Of a stretch of 64,000 bases of DNA, positions 32,202 to 43,137 are shown piece after piece (position 1 is the first letter of the stretch; every line of letters starts with the position of its first letter). Made by a program: the position numbers and the translations under genes. The notes under the pieces are model-generated. The model was given only the letters and a program-made list of their open reading frames with translations. It did not search any database and had not been told where the DNA came from. The stretch covers positions 16,793,616 through 16,857,615 of the forward strand of contig NC_066856.1 in the NCBI RefSeq assembly GCF_001640805.2, written 5' to 3'. The DNA comes from Lates calcarifer (lineage: Eukaryota; Chordata; Actinopteri; Centropomidae).

Positions 32202-35200
32202 TTACCACTGTCTGTCAACCACATTGAAGAGGAAGCTGTCGCAATCTGCTCTGGTCTTCAGAGCCTGGTGCAGTTTCTCCCAAAATATCTCAGTGTGCTC
32301 TCCAGCTCGGGGCCAGCTCAGGTAGGTTCGCTTTTTCAGCAGTTTCCTCATGCGGTAGTAAGGAGACAGGTGGTAGGTGGGAATCTCTTCCAGAAAGACC
32401 AGGATCAGCACATCCTTCTGCTCATCGAACAGACGGAAGCTAGACAGGAGAAACAAAGATAGATGAGAACCTAACCTGGTCCTTTCATCCCTACTTCCTC
32501 AGGCCCCTGGTTTTCTCTACAAATTTCCATGAACCACAATTGCCCATCCAGCCACTAGATGTCCAGAGATATATATTCGGTGTCACCTGACACCCCCCCC
32601 CCCCCCACACACACACACCTTTTCCTAGTTTTCTAATCAGCTCTCCCACTGTCTAAACTAGCCTGTTTTTCACCAGCTCATCAGGGAACTCCTGTATGTG
32701 TGCACCTCCTGGCCCAGCCATCTGTAAGTTTTGGTCATTTTGAGTTATTAAAGCTGCTGTACTGTATGTGTCTCTGTTTGGGTCTGTGGAGATTCTGGAG
32801 CAGTGAGCATTGTGTTTTTATGAAAAGTGCAAATTAAATTAAAATCTGACTGACTTACATAGGAAATTAACCTCAGCTTAATGTATCATACATGAATGCC
32901 TCATGCAAACTTAGTGTGCTGACATTACCTGGCCACCTGGATCTCTCTGGAGCACCACTCACTCTCAAGGTATCTGCGACTGATCACGCAGATGGTCTTC
33001 CTGCTTCCATAAATAGCATCTGTGATGTTGTCTATGATGGGTTTACCTGAGGAAGAGAAAAGGACACTTTTCATGTTATGAGTTCCTCTGATAGAGCAGT
33101 GAAAAAAGTACTATGGTGACACCTTCTAAAGTATAAATGCTGCTGTAATTGCTTATGCACCTAATGATATTGATTTCCAGAGAACTTTTAGTGTATACAT
33201 CAAAACGTGATTGCTTTGCATTTCTTGAAGAAAACATCTGCTTGAAACTTAATGGAAAAAAATGGCTCTTTTGTTTTACTGTACCTTTGCACTAAAATCC
33301 ACACTGTTACTCTTATTTTTACTTTACCATAAACTCTTTATCTTTTCATAGTACTATCACTGTTTCAGCTGCATTACTAGTCTACCCATTTACACCTTTA
33401 AGCTAGTTAAAGCCACATTTTGAGTTGCAAAGAGAAGTTAAGCATTTATTTAATGGCAGGTGTAAAGACCAGTCTTACCTGGCTCAAAGTCTCGATGGTG
33501 CAGACACAATCTCCAGCCCTGTTCTCCCTCCAGTTTTGGCAGCAGCTCTCTGATGACCCAGGGCTCATCATGGGTATTGTAGGAGATGAAGGCATCGTAC
33601 TGATTAGGAGCTTGCTTGTTTTTTTGCTTTGTGTCAAAGAGAAAAGCCAAGAAGAGGTAGTAGGCATAGGCTAGGTGCCACCTCAGGACATGTAAGGTGA
33701 AGGACACCACCATAAACAAGAGGATTGTACATGTGGTGGAGATAAAGTAGATGAATTCAATGTCTACCGAACAGGTCTGGATGGTGATGTTCAACAATTT
33801 CTTGCCTTTAAGGTTCACAGGATAGTTGCACTCAAAGTTATAGGCATCAAAAACTTGTGTTTGGTTGTTGTTTACTACCCACTGGAGAAAGCAGGCATTA
33901 TCACAGCCACAGGTGAAACTGTTCCCCTGAAGATCCACATAAACAAGAGCTGGTAGAGACTGTATTATTTCTTCACTGATAACTGAGTATTGATTCTTTC
34001 TCGCCTGCAAGAACTGCAGTTTGGTAAGGTTGGCATCTATGAGAAAATCAAGAGACTTAAGATTTGCTTGAGATATGTAAAGGCTTTGAAGGTTTTGAAT
34101 AGGGGAAAACAACTCTGGAGAGAGATCCCTAAGGTCATTTGAACTAATGTCAAGTTTTTGTAGCTGAGGTGTGTAATTAAACATGTCTTTGTGCAGAGAT
34201 AAAAGTTGAATGTTCCTGGCATTGAACTCTGACAGATTTGTCAAACCTTGCAGGAAGTTGCGAGGCAAATGAGACTTCAACCTGCGGTGTTGTGAAGGAA
34301 TAGCCAGTGTTTCCAGACGGGACAGCTGAGAAAATGGTGCATAAGGCAAAGCTGAACAGTCGTCATATTTAATACGATTTTCCCTTAAATCCAATCTTCC
34401 CAAATTTATCAGATCATTGAAAACACCTTTGTTTATTTCAGTTTCTTTGATGTGATTCTTCTGTAGCAGAATATCAGTAAGATTTGTCAGTCCAATGAAA
34501 CACCCATTTTTAAGATCTTGTATTTGATTGTCATGTAATGACAAGTTCTGGAGGGACTGTAAGCCCCTAAATTCTCCATGTTTAATGGTAGTGAGCTCAT
34601 TTCCATTCAAAAGCAGTTGTCTAAGATTTGGCAAGTACATTTGGAAAGCACCATTTAAATTGGATATGCGGTTGGTCTGTAGCTTTAAAACTTGCAATCG
34701 TATTAAATCCTTGAAAACACATTTACTTAGAGCTGAGACTGAATTCTCAGAAAGGCTAAGCTGTCTGAGCATCGTCTGATTTGTGAAATCGTCACATCCA
34801 AGTTTGCTGATGTTATTAGAGCTGAGATCCAATTCTCTAAGAGTTGGTAGATTCCTTGTGGCAGCTGGAACAGATGAAAGCCTGTTGTGGCTCAGACTCA
34901 AGATCCTCAGTCTCTGAAGAGATCTGAAGGCACTGTCGTGGATATTTCGTATTTTGTTCTCTGTTAAATCTAACTCAGTTACATTAATGCACAACTTAAA
35001 CAAATCGGAACTGACAAATCTGAGTTTGTTATAGCGGAGCTGCAGCGTGGACATTGTTGGGATGGAGCAGGAAATGTTGATTAATGCTGGGAGGTTTTGT
35101 TTCATTGCATTCATCCTCAGAGATGTTAGTGAGGAGTTTACCGTCTCTAGTAATGATTTCATGTCATCAAAAGTCATTTGAAGCCCACTAATATCAAGAG

Positions 35201-36005
35201 TAGACACTCGACTTAAGAAAGTCTTGTTGCGCACATCCCATTTCATCAGTTGCTTTCTAGGAGAGCCCCCGATGTTAAACCAGGTGAGATTTGGAAAAAC
35301 GTCTGCAGTGACTGAAAAAACTGAGATTGGATTCTGAGACAAATCGAGGTATTTAAGTTCTAGTGAACTGTTTGTCAGTTCCCATGAATGAAAAGTGGTT
35401 AAATTGTTGTTTTTAATATACAGCTCTCGTAGATGTGGCAAGTGCTGTATTATTGAATGAACTTTTGTAATGTGTTGCAGTTTGTTGTGAGAAATGTCCA
35501 GAAGCTTTAAGCGTGTCATGGATTTAAAAGAGGTGGATGCCACAGCTTTGATGTGATTACTCATAATTCTGAGTTCAGTGAGGTTGCTCAGACCATGAAA
35601 AAGATCCTCCCCAAGCTCAGTAAGTTTATTATTATTTAGATTTAACCTCTTGAGGGATGTCAGATTGGCAAAGGCACCGCTTTCTATCTGTGAAATGTAA
35701 TTGCGATTTAGGTCTAATTGTGTCAAAACTGGTAGATGTTTGAAATCTGATACTTGTATTCTTGATATTTTGTTTGAAGACAAGTCAAAACCTTCCACTG
35801 TTGAGGGAATATCTTGAGGAACAGCTCTGAGGTCATTCCTGACACATATTGCAATATTGTAACTGATTCTACAAGTCTTCAGTGCAAATCCTGTGACTAG
35901 AACGACAAAACTGATGATGTTCAACAAGAAGAAGATATTACTCAGTTTAAAACATTTTGATCTTCTTTTTGGATTTGTTTTGTCTGCTTTCAGTTCAGGA
36001 TCCAT
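32202..36005 (-). CDS. tlr22: TLR22/23-type Toll-like receptor, copy B
   Basis: Intact 960-residue receptor. Exons on the minus strand are 36005-33479, 33046-32929 and 32439-32202, all GT-AG, introns phase 1 and phase 2. Residues 20-50 hold the signal peptide (FFLLNIISFVVLVTGFA). About 25 leucine-rich repeats follow from residue 65, then a cysteine-rich LRR cap (NSFTCGCDNA), a transmembrane helix (FIYFISTTCTILLFMVVSF), and a TIR domain with YDAFISY, RDFEPG/KPIID and FWEKLRQAL. The first TIR intron cuts box 2 after EPG. Family members sense microbial nucleic acid (TLR22 has been linked to long dsRNA) and signal via TRIF or MyD88; the ligand here is not visible. The start is a real ATG. It differs from A and C in the membrane segment and LRR cap (ACFLQWVV) and at its C-terminus (VVDRQW). 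Confidence 0.92.
32480..32800 (-). repeat. interspersed repeat in TIR intron of copy B
   Basis: The block from the GGTTTTCTCTACAAATTTCC region through CATCTGTAAGTTTTGGTCA is related to one at 38985-39310 in the same intron of copy C, and is absent from copy A. A C-tract followed by (AC)n lies inside at 32588-32619. It resembles a dispersed fish repeat. Confidence 0.6.
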
Positions 36006-36344
36006 TTTTTAAATCTTCATGACGACAAAACAAGTGAAGAAATTTGTATCCCAGTTGGTGAATAAAACTGCACAAGGTAATCCTGAAAATCCAGTAAATA
36101 GACAAATAAAGACCATCACTAACCATAACAAAGAACAAACAGTCAATGCAATGTAAAGCATATTCATTGTTGAAAGTTTAAAAAAAAAAACAAAAACAAA
36201 ACCTTAACACTTAAGCTCAGACAGTTTCTTTAACCTCATTACAAGCGGTTGAGGTATTAAATAAACCAACAGAAAATGAAGTACCAAAGGGTACTTCATT
36301 TTCAGCCATATGTATACATAACAAAAAGGCCCCTTAACACTTAC

Positions 36345-36395
36345 TGTGTTTCACAAAGAAGAACTGATTAATCCCTCAAATCCACAGAATCTTGC
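36345..36395 (-). other. predicted non-coding 5' exon of TLR copy B
   Basis: Counterpart of the copy A exon. The donor GTAAG follows position 36345 on the minus strand after the conserved CAGTTCTTCTTTGTG block. The acceptor is TTTTCAG about 85 bp upstream of the ATG. The exon start is approximate. Confidence 0.55.
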
Positions 36396-36537
36396 AGTTT
36401 GATAATTTTTCAGAAAGAGTGAAAATATTATTTCTGTCCACATAATAAACTGTGTGCATGAGAGAGATGTTCACCTGCTTTGTAGCTCAAAACTCTCCTG
36501 AGTCTGACATCTCTTTTCTCTTTTTAATGGTTCAGTT

Positions 36538-36546
36538 GAGGAAGTG
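36538..36546 (+). promoter_or_regulatory. ETS/PU.1-like motif upstream of TLR copy B
   Basis: GAGGAAGTG followed by AGTAGTTTCCAGG lies 193 bp upstream of the 5' exon donor. The extended word is shared with copy C. Confidence 0.45.
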
Positions 36547-37084
36547 AGTAGTTTCCAGGCCAGGCTGTTTTTTTTGTTGGGTAGAGTGCTAATTGCTCTT
36601 GTTTTATTTTTTAATCATGCTGAATTCCCTATCAACCACTGTGTAGATTCCCTTTATTCATATTAGAAGATGTGGTTGCATTTACATTCATTCAAAAATG
36701 GGTATGATAAAATTCTGGAAAAAATACTTCAGGCCAAATGTGACATTCATGACATTCACTCACTTCATGTGGATTGGTAGACTAGCCTCTGTTTCCTTTC
36801 TGTGTCATACATTGGGTTGTGGTTGTGCTCACTTCCTCTAGAAAGTCCAGTGATGTCTACTGTTGCCACAATCAAACTTTAAAAAGCAATGAAGAAGTTG
36901 CAGTGGGATTCTTGTCTTCTGGAAAAGCTGATGCAAAAAAAGACTGGAGCTGAGTTTCATTGCTGGAAATGTTGCAAACTAATCTGTATCATTGGCATAA
37001 TTTATATGAAGTTGTCTGAAATGAAAAAGAACTGAGGGATGTAAAACATGCTGTGCCATAAACCTAAATTACAGAGAAAGAACA

Positions 37085-37120
<36 letters not shown>

Positions 37121-38299
37121 AATCTGCTAAAACCTTAAGAAATTAACTGCTGAATGTCTACTAATTAAAACAGTTTTTCCACTGAAAACTGTTCAAATGT
37201 GTGTAAATCAATGTGTCTTATATGCAGTGTAGAAACTGTATGTAGCAATAATGTGACTGAAATGCCAGTTAAGTGTGTGGTAAACAGCACACACAGAAGC
37301 TGTTAACAACTAAATGTCCATCAGCTGTGAGTAGCCAGCTACAAATAAAGGTTGCCATGGTTATGTTGAGGCTCATACTTCTGTCAATGTGCTTTGGTAT
37401 ACAGTGGCATTGTGTGAAAGACAACAAATGTGCCTATGTTCTGACAAAAATGTATGTGAAGAGTGAAATTTGTATCTGTGAGGATGAGCTAAACCTTGGT
37501 GGTCTGTAATACTAAAATCTGCATACTCTGGGTCTGTGTCTGCATCAGCTGTGCCCAGGAATAAAGGTATGTCATTACAGACATGGTTAGCTCCTACAAC
37601 ATGCACTGCTTTAGCTGATTCACACACTTTACTGTAATGTCTTTTTTCCTCCCATGTGTAGAATGTCACCTCACTGCCATTTTCCATGTTCTGGGGATTT
37701 TCCACATCCGTAGCATGTCTGGTGATCATGTAGTGGTTTTTTTGGTTAGCTTTTGCTTTCTGTTCTTTATTAGCATGAGTCATAACATCAGTGTCATTTC
37801 TGGTTTCTGCTTGCTGTCTTTGTATTACTTATGACTGTTTAAATAATATTTCATTGATGATACTTGACTTTTATATGTAATGGAATATCGTTCCTATATT
37901 GTCACTTAAAACTGTGTGAACTGTTTTTTGGCCACTTGGGGGCAGAGGAAACACAGTGTAAAAACAACACAGGCAAAATATCACCTTTCAGTTAATATGG
38001 CAGACTTTTTAGCAAAATGGTTGCTTGTTTGCAAAGGTAGCTAGTTTGGTTGTATAAAAACTTCAACTTGTGACTCTTGATTTTCTGTTTAGTTGATTAT
38101 ACCAACTGCAATTGAGACTAGGTCAGACAGTGTTAAAATGTTCAAAAAATGTTCAATATTTGGCAATAATGACAGCATCCTTTGGATAAACTTTAGATAA
38201 GCAATTTTATTTTAAAACAGATATCAAAAAGTCCAAAATGACTCAAAGCAGTGAACTATACTGGCCATAAACTTTTTAAAAACTTTTTTTTTTTTTTTT
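36547..38299. other. spacer between TLR copies B and C
   Basis: No gene was recognised. It holds a (GT)n tract (37086-37119) and a poly-T run (38286-38302). The part at 38040-38299 is the duplicated TLR 3' flank also seen at 25310-25559. Confidence 0.6.
37086..37119. repeat. (GT)n microsatellite
   Basis: An uninterrupted GT tract of about 34 bp lies between TLR copies B and C. Confidence 0.95.
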
Positions 38300-41200
38300 T
38301 TAATACCATCTGTCAACCACAGTGAGGAGAAAGCTGTCCTCACCGTGATCCTCTTCAGTCTTCAGAGCCTGGCGGAGTTTCTCCCAGAACAGCTCAGTGT
38401 GCTCTCCAGCTCGGGGCCAGCTCAGATAGCTTTGCTTCTTCAGCAGTTTCCTCATGCGGTAGTAAGGAGACAGGTGGGAGTTGGGAATCTCCTCCAGAAA
38501 GACCAGGATCAGCACATCCTTCTGCTCATCGAACAGACGGAAGCTAGACAGGAGAAACAAAAATAGATGAGAACCTACAAAGGCAATACACAGTCCTACA
38601 TATGTGAATTGAGTTACAACTTTCTGATATCTATATTACTATATAAAACATGCCATAAAACATGTAACTTAAGCTTTTAAAAATTTCAGTAATGACAAAA
38701 TGTACCTTAAAACCAAAACATAGTATGGTATAGTATTGATCCTCAGTCCATTTCCACAGATTTTCACATAAATATTTTTACCACAAGACCCATGCCGAGC
38801 TCCTTAAATCTGGCTTTGAAAACTGATGTAGGACTCGCCACCAGACTTACTGCTATAAAAAAGACAGCTAACAATAAGGCTATATCAAATGAAAGCTAGC
38901 TTCCAAGATAGAAATACAAGCTGGTTGTAACTAGCAAACATTTCTGTGAGACCTATAAAACCATTTTCACCAATTATGTGCTTACACTCAGGCCTTCATA
39001 ATTCTGCTCATTCTGCCTCTTCTTCATGAACTGCAATTCCCCGTCCAGCCACCAGATATCCCCAGACATTCCTTACATTTCTGGTCACCTGACCTTCCCA
39101 CCACTTACACACCTGTTGCTGGTTTTCTCACCAGTATTTAAACCAGCATGTCTCACTCGCTCATCACCAAGTTAAAGTTGACTTGGGTCTTGGTTTGGCT
39201 TATTTTTATCTTATTCTGTTCCTGAACCTGTTTACTTCCGGGCCAGATTGTCTGTAAGTTTTAATCACTTTGCGTCACTGCATCTGCTGCCTGCATGTCT
39301 GTGGTTTGGGTAGATATCAAAACAATGTCTGCATAGATGATTAAGCTGATTTATCACACAGGCATTCTTCATTGTAGTGAGCTGACACATTACCTGGCCA
39401 CCTGGATCTCTCTGGAGCACCACTCGCTGTCAAGGTATCTGCGACTTATCACACAGATGGTCTTCCTGCTTCCATAAATAGCATCTGTGATGTTGTCTAC
39501 GATGGGTTTACCTGAGGGGGAGAAAAGGAAAATAGTCAGTATTGAAACCATAATCACTGTTCTCCTCATGAGTTCCTCTGATGGGGCAGTAAAAAAGCAC
39601 TATGGTGACACCTTCTGGAGTACAGATGAAAGTAGAAAACGAGACCATTAAATGTAATAGCTCATGCACACAAGTACATTGATTTCCAGATAACAGCTTT
39701 TAGTGTACACATTGAAATCTGGTGGCTTTTTGAGTCTCAAAAGAAGCATGTTTAGACTTACTGGATAAAAATGGCATTTGTGTTTTACCACCATTGCACT
39801 AAAATATCCACAATGTGTAACTCTTACTTTACCATAAACTCTTTCTCTTTTCATAATACTGTAACTATTTCAGCTGCATTATTGATCTACCGACATACAA
39901 TTTTAAGCTAGTTAGGGCCATTAGCATGTTTTTATAAAAACCTAAAAACTGTGGTAGACCACATTTTGAATTGTTGATTAAACACAGCTGGAGAAAAAAA
40001 AAGATTTATTTAATGGCAGGTGTAAAGACCAGTCTTACCTGGCTCAAAGTCTCGATGGTGCAGACACAATCTCCAGCCCTGTTCTCCCTCCAGTTTTGGC
40101 AGCAGCTCTCTGATGACCCAGGGTTCATCATGGGTATTGTAGGAGATGAAGGCATCGTACTGATTAGGAGCTTGCTTGTTTTTATGCTTTGTGTCAAAGA
40201 GAAAAGCCAAGAAGAGGTAGTAGGCATAGGCTAGGTGCCACCTCAGGAAATGGTAGGTGAAGGACACCACCATAGACAGGAGGATTGTACATGTGGTGGA
40301 GATAAAGTAGATGAATTCAATGTCTACTGAGCAGGACTGGATACTAAGGTCCAACAGTTTCTTGCCTTTAAGGTTCACAGGATAGTTGCACTCAAAGTTA
40401 TAGGCATCAAAAACTTGTGTTTGGTTGTTGTTTACTATCCACTTGAGTAACCATGCATTATCACAGCCACAGGTGAAACTGTTCCCCTGAAGATCCACAT
40501 AAACAAGAGCTGGTAGAGACTGTATTATTTCTTCACTGATAACTGAATATTGATTCTTTCTTGCCTGCAAGAACTGCAGTTTGGTAAGGTTGGCATCTGT
40601 AAGATAATTTAGAGACCGAAGACTTGTTCTAGATACATAAAGGCTTTGAAGGTTTTGAATAGGGGAAAACAACTCTGGAGAGAGATCCATAAGTTCATTT
40701 GAGCTAATGTCAAGTGTTTGCAGCTGAGGTGTGTAATTAAACATGTCTTTGTGCAGAGATAAAAGTTGAATGTTCCTGGCATTGAAAACCAACAGGTTTG
40801 TCAAACCTTGCAAGAAGTTGCGAGGCAAATGAGATTTCCCCTTGCAGTGTTGTAAAGGAATAGCCAGTGTTTCCAGACGGAACAGCTGAGAAAATGGTGC
40901 ATAAGGCAAAGCTGAACTGCTATTATATTTAATGCAATTATCCCTCAAATCCAATCTTCTTAAGTTTATCAGATCATTGAAAACACCTTTGTTTAGTTCA
41001 TTTTCTTTAATATGATTCTTCTGTAGCAGAATATCAGTAAGATTTGTCAGTCCAATGAAACACCCATTTTCAAGTGTATCTATTTTATTTTCATGTAATG
41101 ACAAGTTCTGGAGGGACTGTAAGCCTCTAAATTCCCCTTGTTTAATGGCCATGAGTTCATTTTTATTCAAATACAATTTTGTAAGTTTTGGGAAGTACTT

Positions 41201-42565
41201 TTGAAAAGCACCATTTAAATTGGATATGCGGTTGGTCTGTAGCTTTAAAACTTGCAATCGTATTAAATCCTTGAAAACACATTCACTTAGAGCTGAGACT
41301 GAATTCTGATAAAGGCTAAGCTGTCTGAGCATCGTCTGATTTGTGAAATCGTCACATCCAAGTTTGCTGATGTTATTAGAGCTGAGATCCAACTCTCCAA
41401 GAGTTGGTAGATTCCTTGTGGCAGCTGGAACAGATGAAAGCCTGTTGTGGCTCAGACTCAAGATCCTCAGTCTCTGAAGAGATCTGAAGGCACTGTCGTG
41501 GATATTTCGTATTTTGTTCTCTGTTAAATCTAACTCAGTTACATTAATGCACAACTTAAACAAACCGGAACTGACAAATCTGAGTTTGTTATAGCGGAGC
41601 TGCAGTGTGGACATTGTTGGGATGGAGCAGGAAATGTTGATTAATGCTGGGAGGTGTTGTTTCATTGCATTCATCCTCAGAGATGTTAGTGAGGAGTTTA
41701 CCGTCTCTAGTAATGATTTAATGTCATCAAAAGTCATTTGAAGCCCACTAATATCAAGAGTAGACACTCGACTTAAGAAAGTCTTGTTGCGCACATCCCA
41801 TTTCATCAGTTGCTTTCTAGGAGAGCCCCCGATGTTAAACCAGGTGAGATTTGGAAAAACGTCTGCAGTGACTGAAAAAACTGAGATTGGATTCTGAGAC
41901 AAATCGACGTATTTAAGTTCTAGTGAACTGTTTGTCAGTTCCCATGAATGAAAAGTGGTTAAATTGTTGTTTTTAATATACAGCTCTCGTAGATGTGGCA
42001 AGTGCTGTATTATTGAATGAACTTTTGTAATGTGTTGCAGTTTGTTGTGAGAAATGTCCAGAAGCTTTAAGCGTGTCATGGATTTAAAAGAGGTGGATGC
42101 CACAGCTTTGATGTGATTACTCATAATTCTGAGTTCAGTGAGGTTGCTCAGACCATGAAAAAGATCCTCCCCAAGCTCAGTAAGTTTATTATTATTTAGA
42201 TTTAACCTCTTGAGGGATGTCAGATTGGCAAAGGCACCGCTTTCTATCTGTGAAATGTAATTGCGATTTAGGTCTAATTGTGTCAAAACTGGTAGATGTT
42301 TGAAATCTGACTCTTGTATTCTTGATATTTTGTTTGAAGACAAGTCAAAAGCTTCCACTGTTGAGGGTATATCTCGAGGAACAGCTCTGAGGTCATTCCT
42401 GACACATATTGCAATATTGTAACTGATTCTACAAGTCTTCAGTGCAAATCCTGTGATTGGAACGACAAAACTGATGATGTTCAGCAAGAAGAGAAAAACG
42501 ATAAGTTCAAAATATTTTCTTCCTCCTGGTGCTGTTGTTTTGTCCTCTTTCACTCCACATCCCAT
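38300..42565 (-). CDS. tlr22: TLR22/23-type Toll-like receptor, copy C
   Basis: Intact 962-residue receptor with the same layout as copy B: signal peptide, about 25 LRRs, LRR cap, transmembrane helix, TIR. Exons on the minus strand are 42565-40039, 39511-39394 and 38543-38300. The ATG at 42565 (MGCGVKED) aligns with the start of copy A (MGHRVKQN). The open frame extends seven codons further, but only to a TTG. Exon I has exactly the length of copy B (2527 bp). Copy C is near-identical to B over the N-terminal 400 residues, differs from both A and B around the KYFPKLTKLYLNKNELMAIK repeats, and matches A through the transmembrane segment (LLSMVVSFTYHFLRWH). TIR boxes are intact, ending FWEKLRQALK then a short tail (VVDRWY). 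It may recognise the same or a shifted ligand relative to B; that is inference. Confidence 0.92.
38985..39310 (-). repeat. interspersed repeat in TIR intron of copy C
   Basis: Diverged relative of 32480-32800 in the equivalent intron, sharing CCAGCCACYAGATRTCC, CACCTG and ATTGTCTGTAAGTTTT-type words. It makes this intron longer (850 bp) than in copy A (about 500 bp). Confidence 0.55.
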
Positions 42566-42923
42566 TTTGAAATCTGAAGTGTCCAACCAGTAAAGAATTG
42601 CAATTTCTCAGTGTTAACTCCAATTGGTGACTAAAACTTCAGGGAGTAATGCTGAAAATCCAATGCAACAGACAAAGGCCATCAGAAGTGGTAACACACA
42701 AGACCTATTCAAAAATTGGAATAATATAATAAATAACTGCCATGTACTGTTTTAAATGTCAATATGGAAACATAAAAAACATAACATCAGAGTGCCTCTT
42801 TAGCCTTATTAGAAATGCAAAAAATGCCAAATCATGAGCATTATTATAAAGTGTTACCAGACTAGCCAGTGATTAGGAGTCAATCTCTTGAGCATAGGAT
42901 GAATAATGTTTTCTGATACTTAC

Positions 42924-42975
42924 TGTGTCGCACAAAGAGGAGCTGATTAATCACTGTTCTCAAATCCTCAGAATC
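42924..42975 (-). other. predicted non-coding 5' exon of TLR copy C
   Basis: Third copy of the conserved block (CAGCTCCTCTTTGTG) with the donor GTAAG after 42924 on the minus strand. The acceptor TTTTCAG lies just upstream of the ATG, near 42650. Confidence 0.55.
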
Positions 42976-43128
42976 TTGCAGTTCAATTATCTTCCTTTGT
43001 TTGTCTAAAATGTTTCTGTGAGTTCTAAAGAGTGAAAATAATCTGTCCAGTGTACATGAAAAAATTTTGGTATTGCTGTGTGGTCCAACACCTTTCCTCT
43101 GCTGTCATCACTTTTCTCCAGATCCACT

Positions 43129-43137
43129 GAGGAAGTG
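43129..43137 (+). promoter_or_regulatory. ETS/PU.1-like motif upstream of TLR copy C
   Basis: GAGGAAGTG followed by TGAGTAGTTTCCAGG lies 205 bp upstream of the 5' exon donor, as in copies A and B. Confidence 0.45.

Noticed and set aside
42566..42586. Seven-codon N-terminal extension of TLR copy C
   Set aside because: It begins with TTG. The ATG at 42565 aligns with the start of copy A and gives exon I the same length as copy B.
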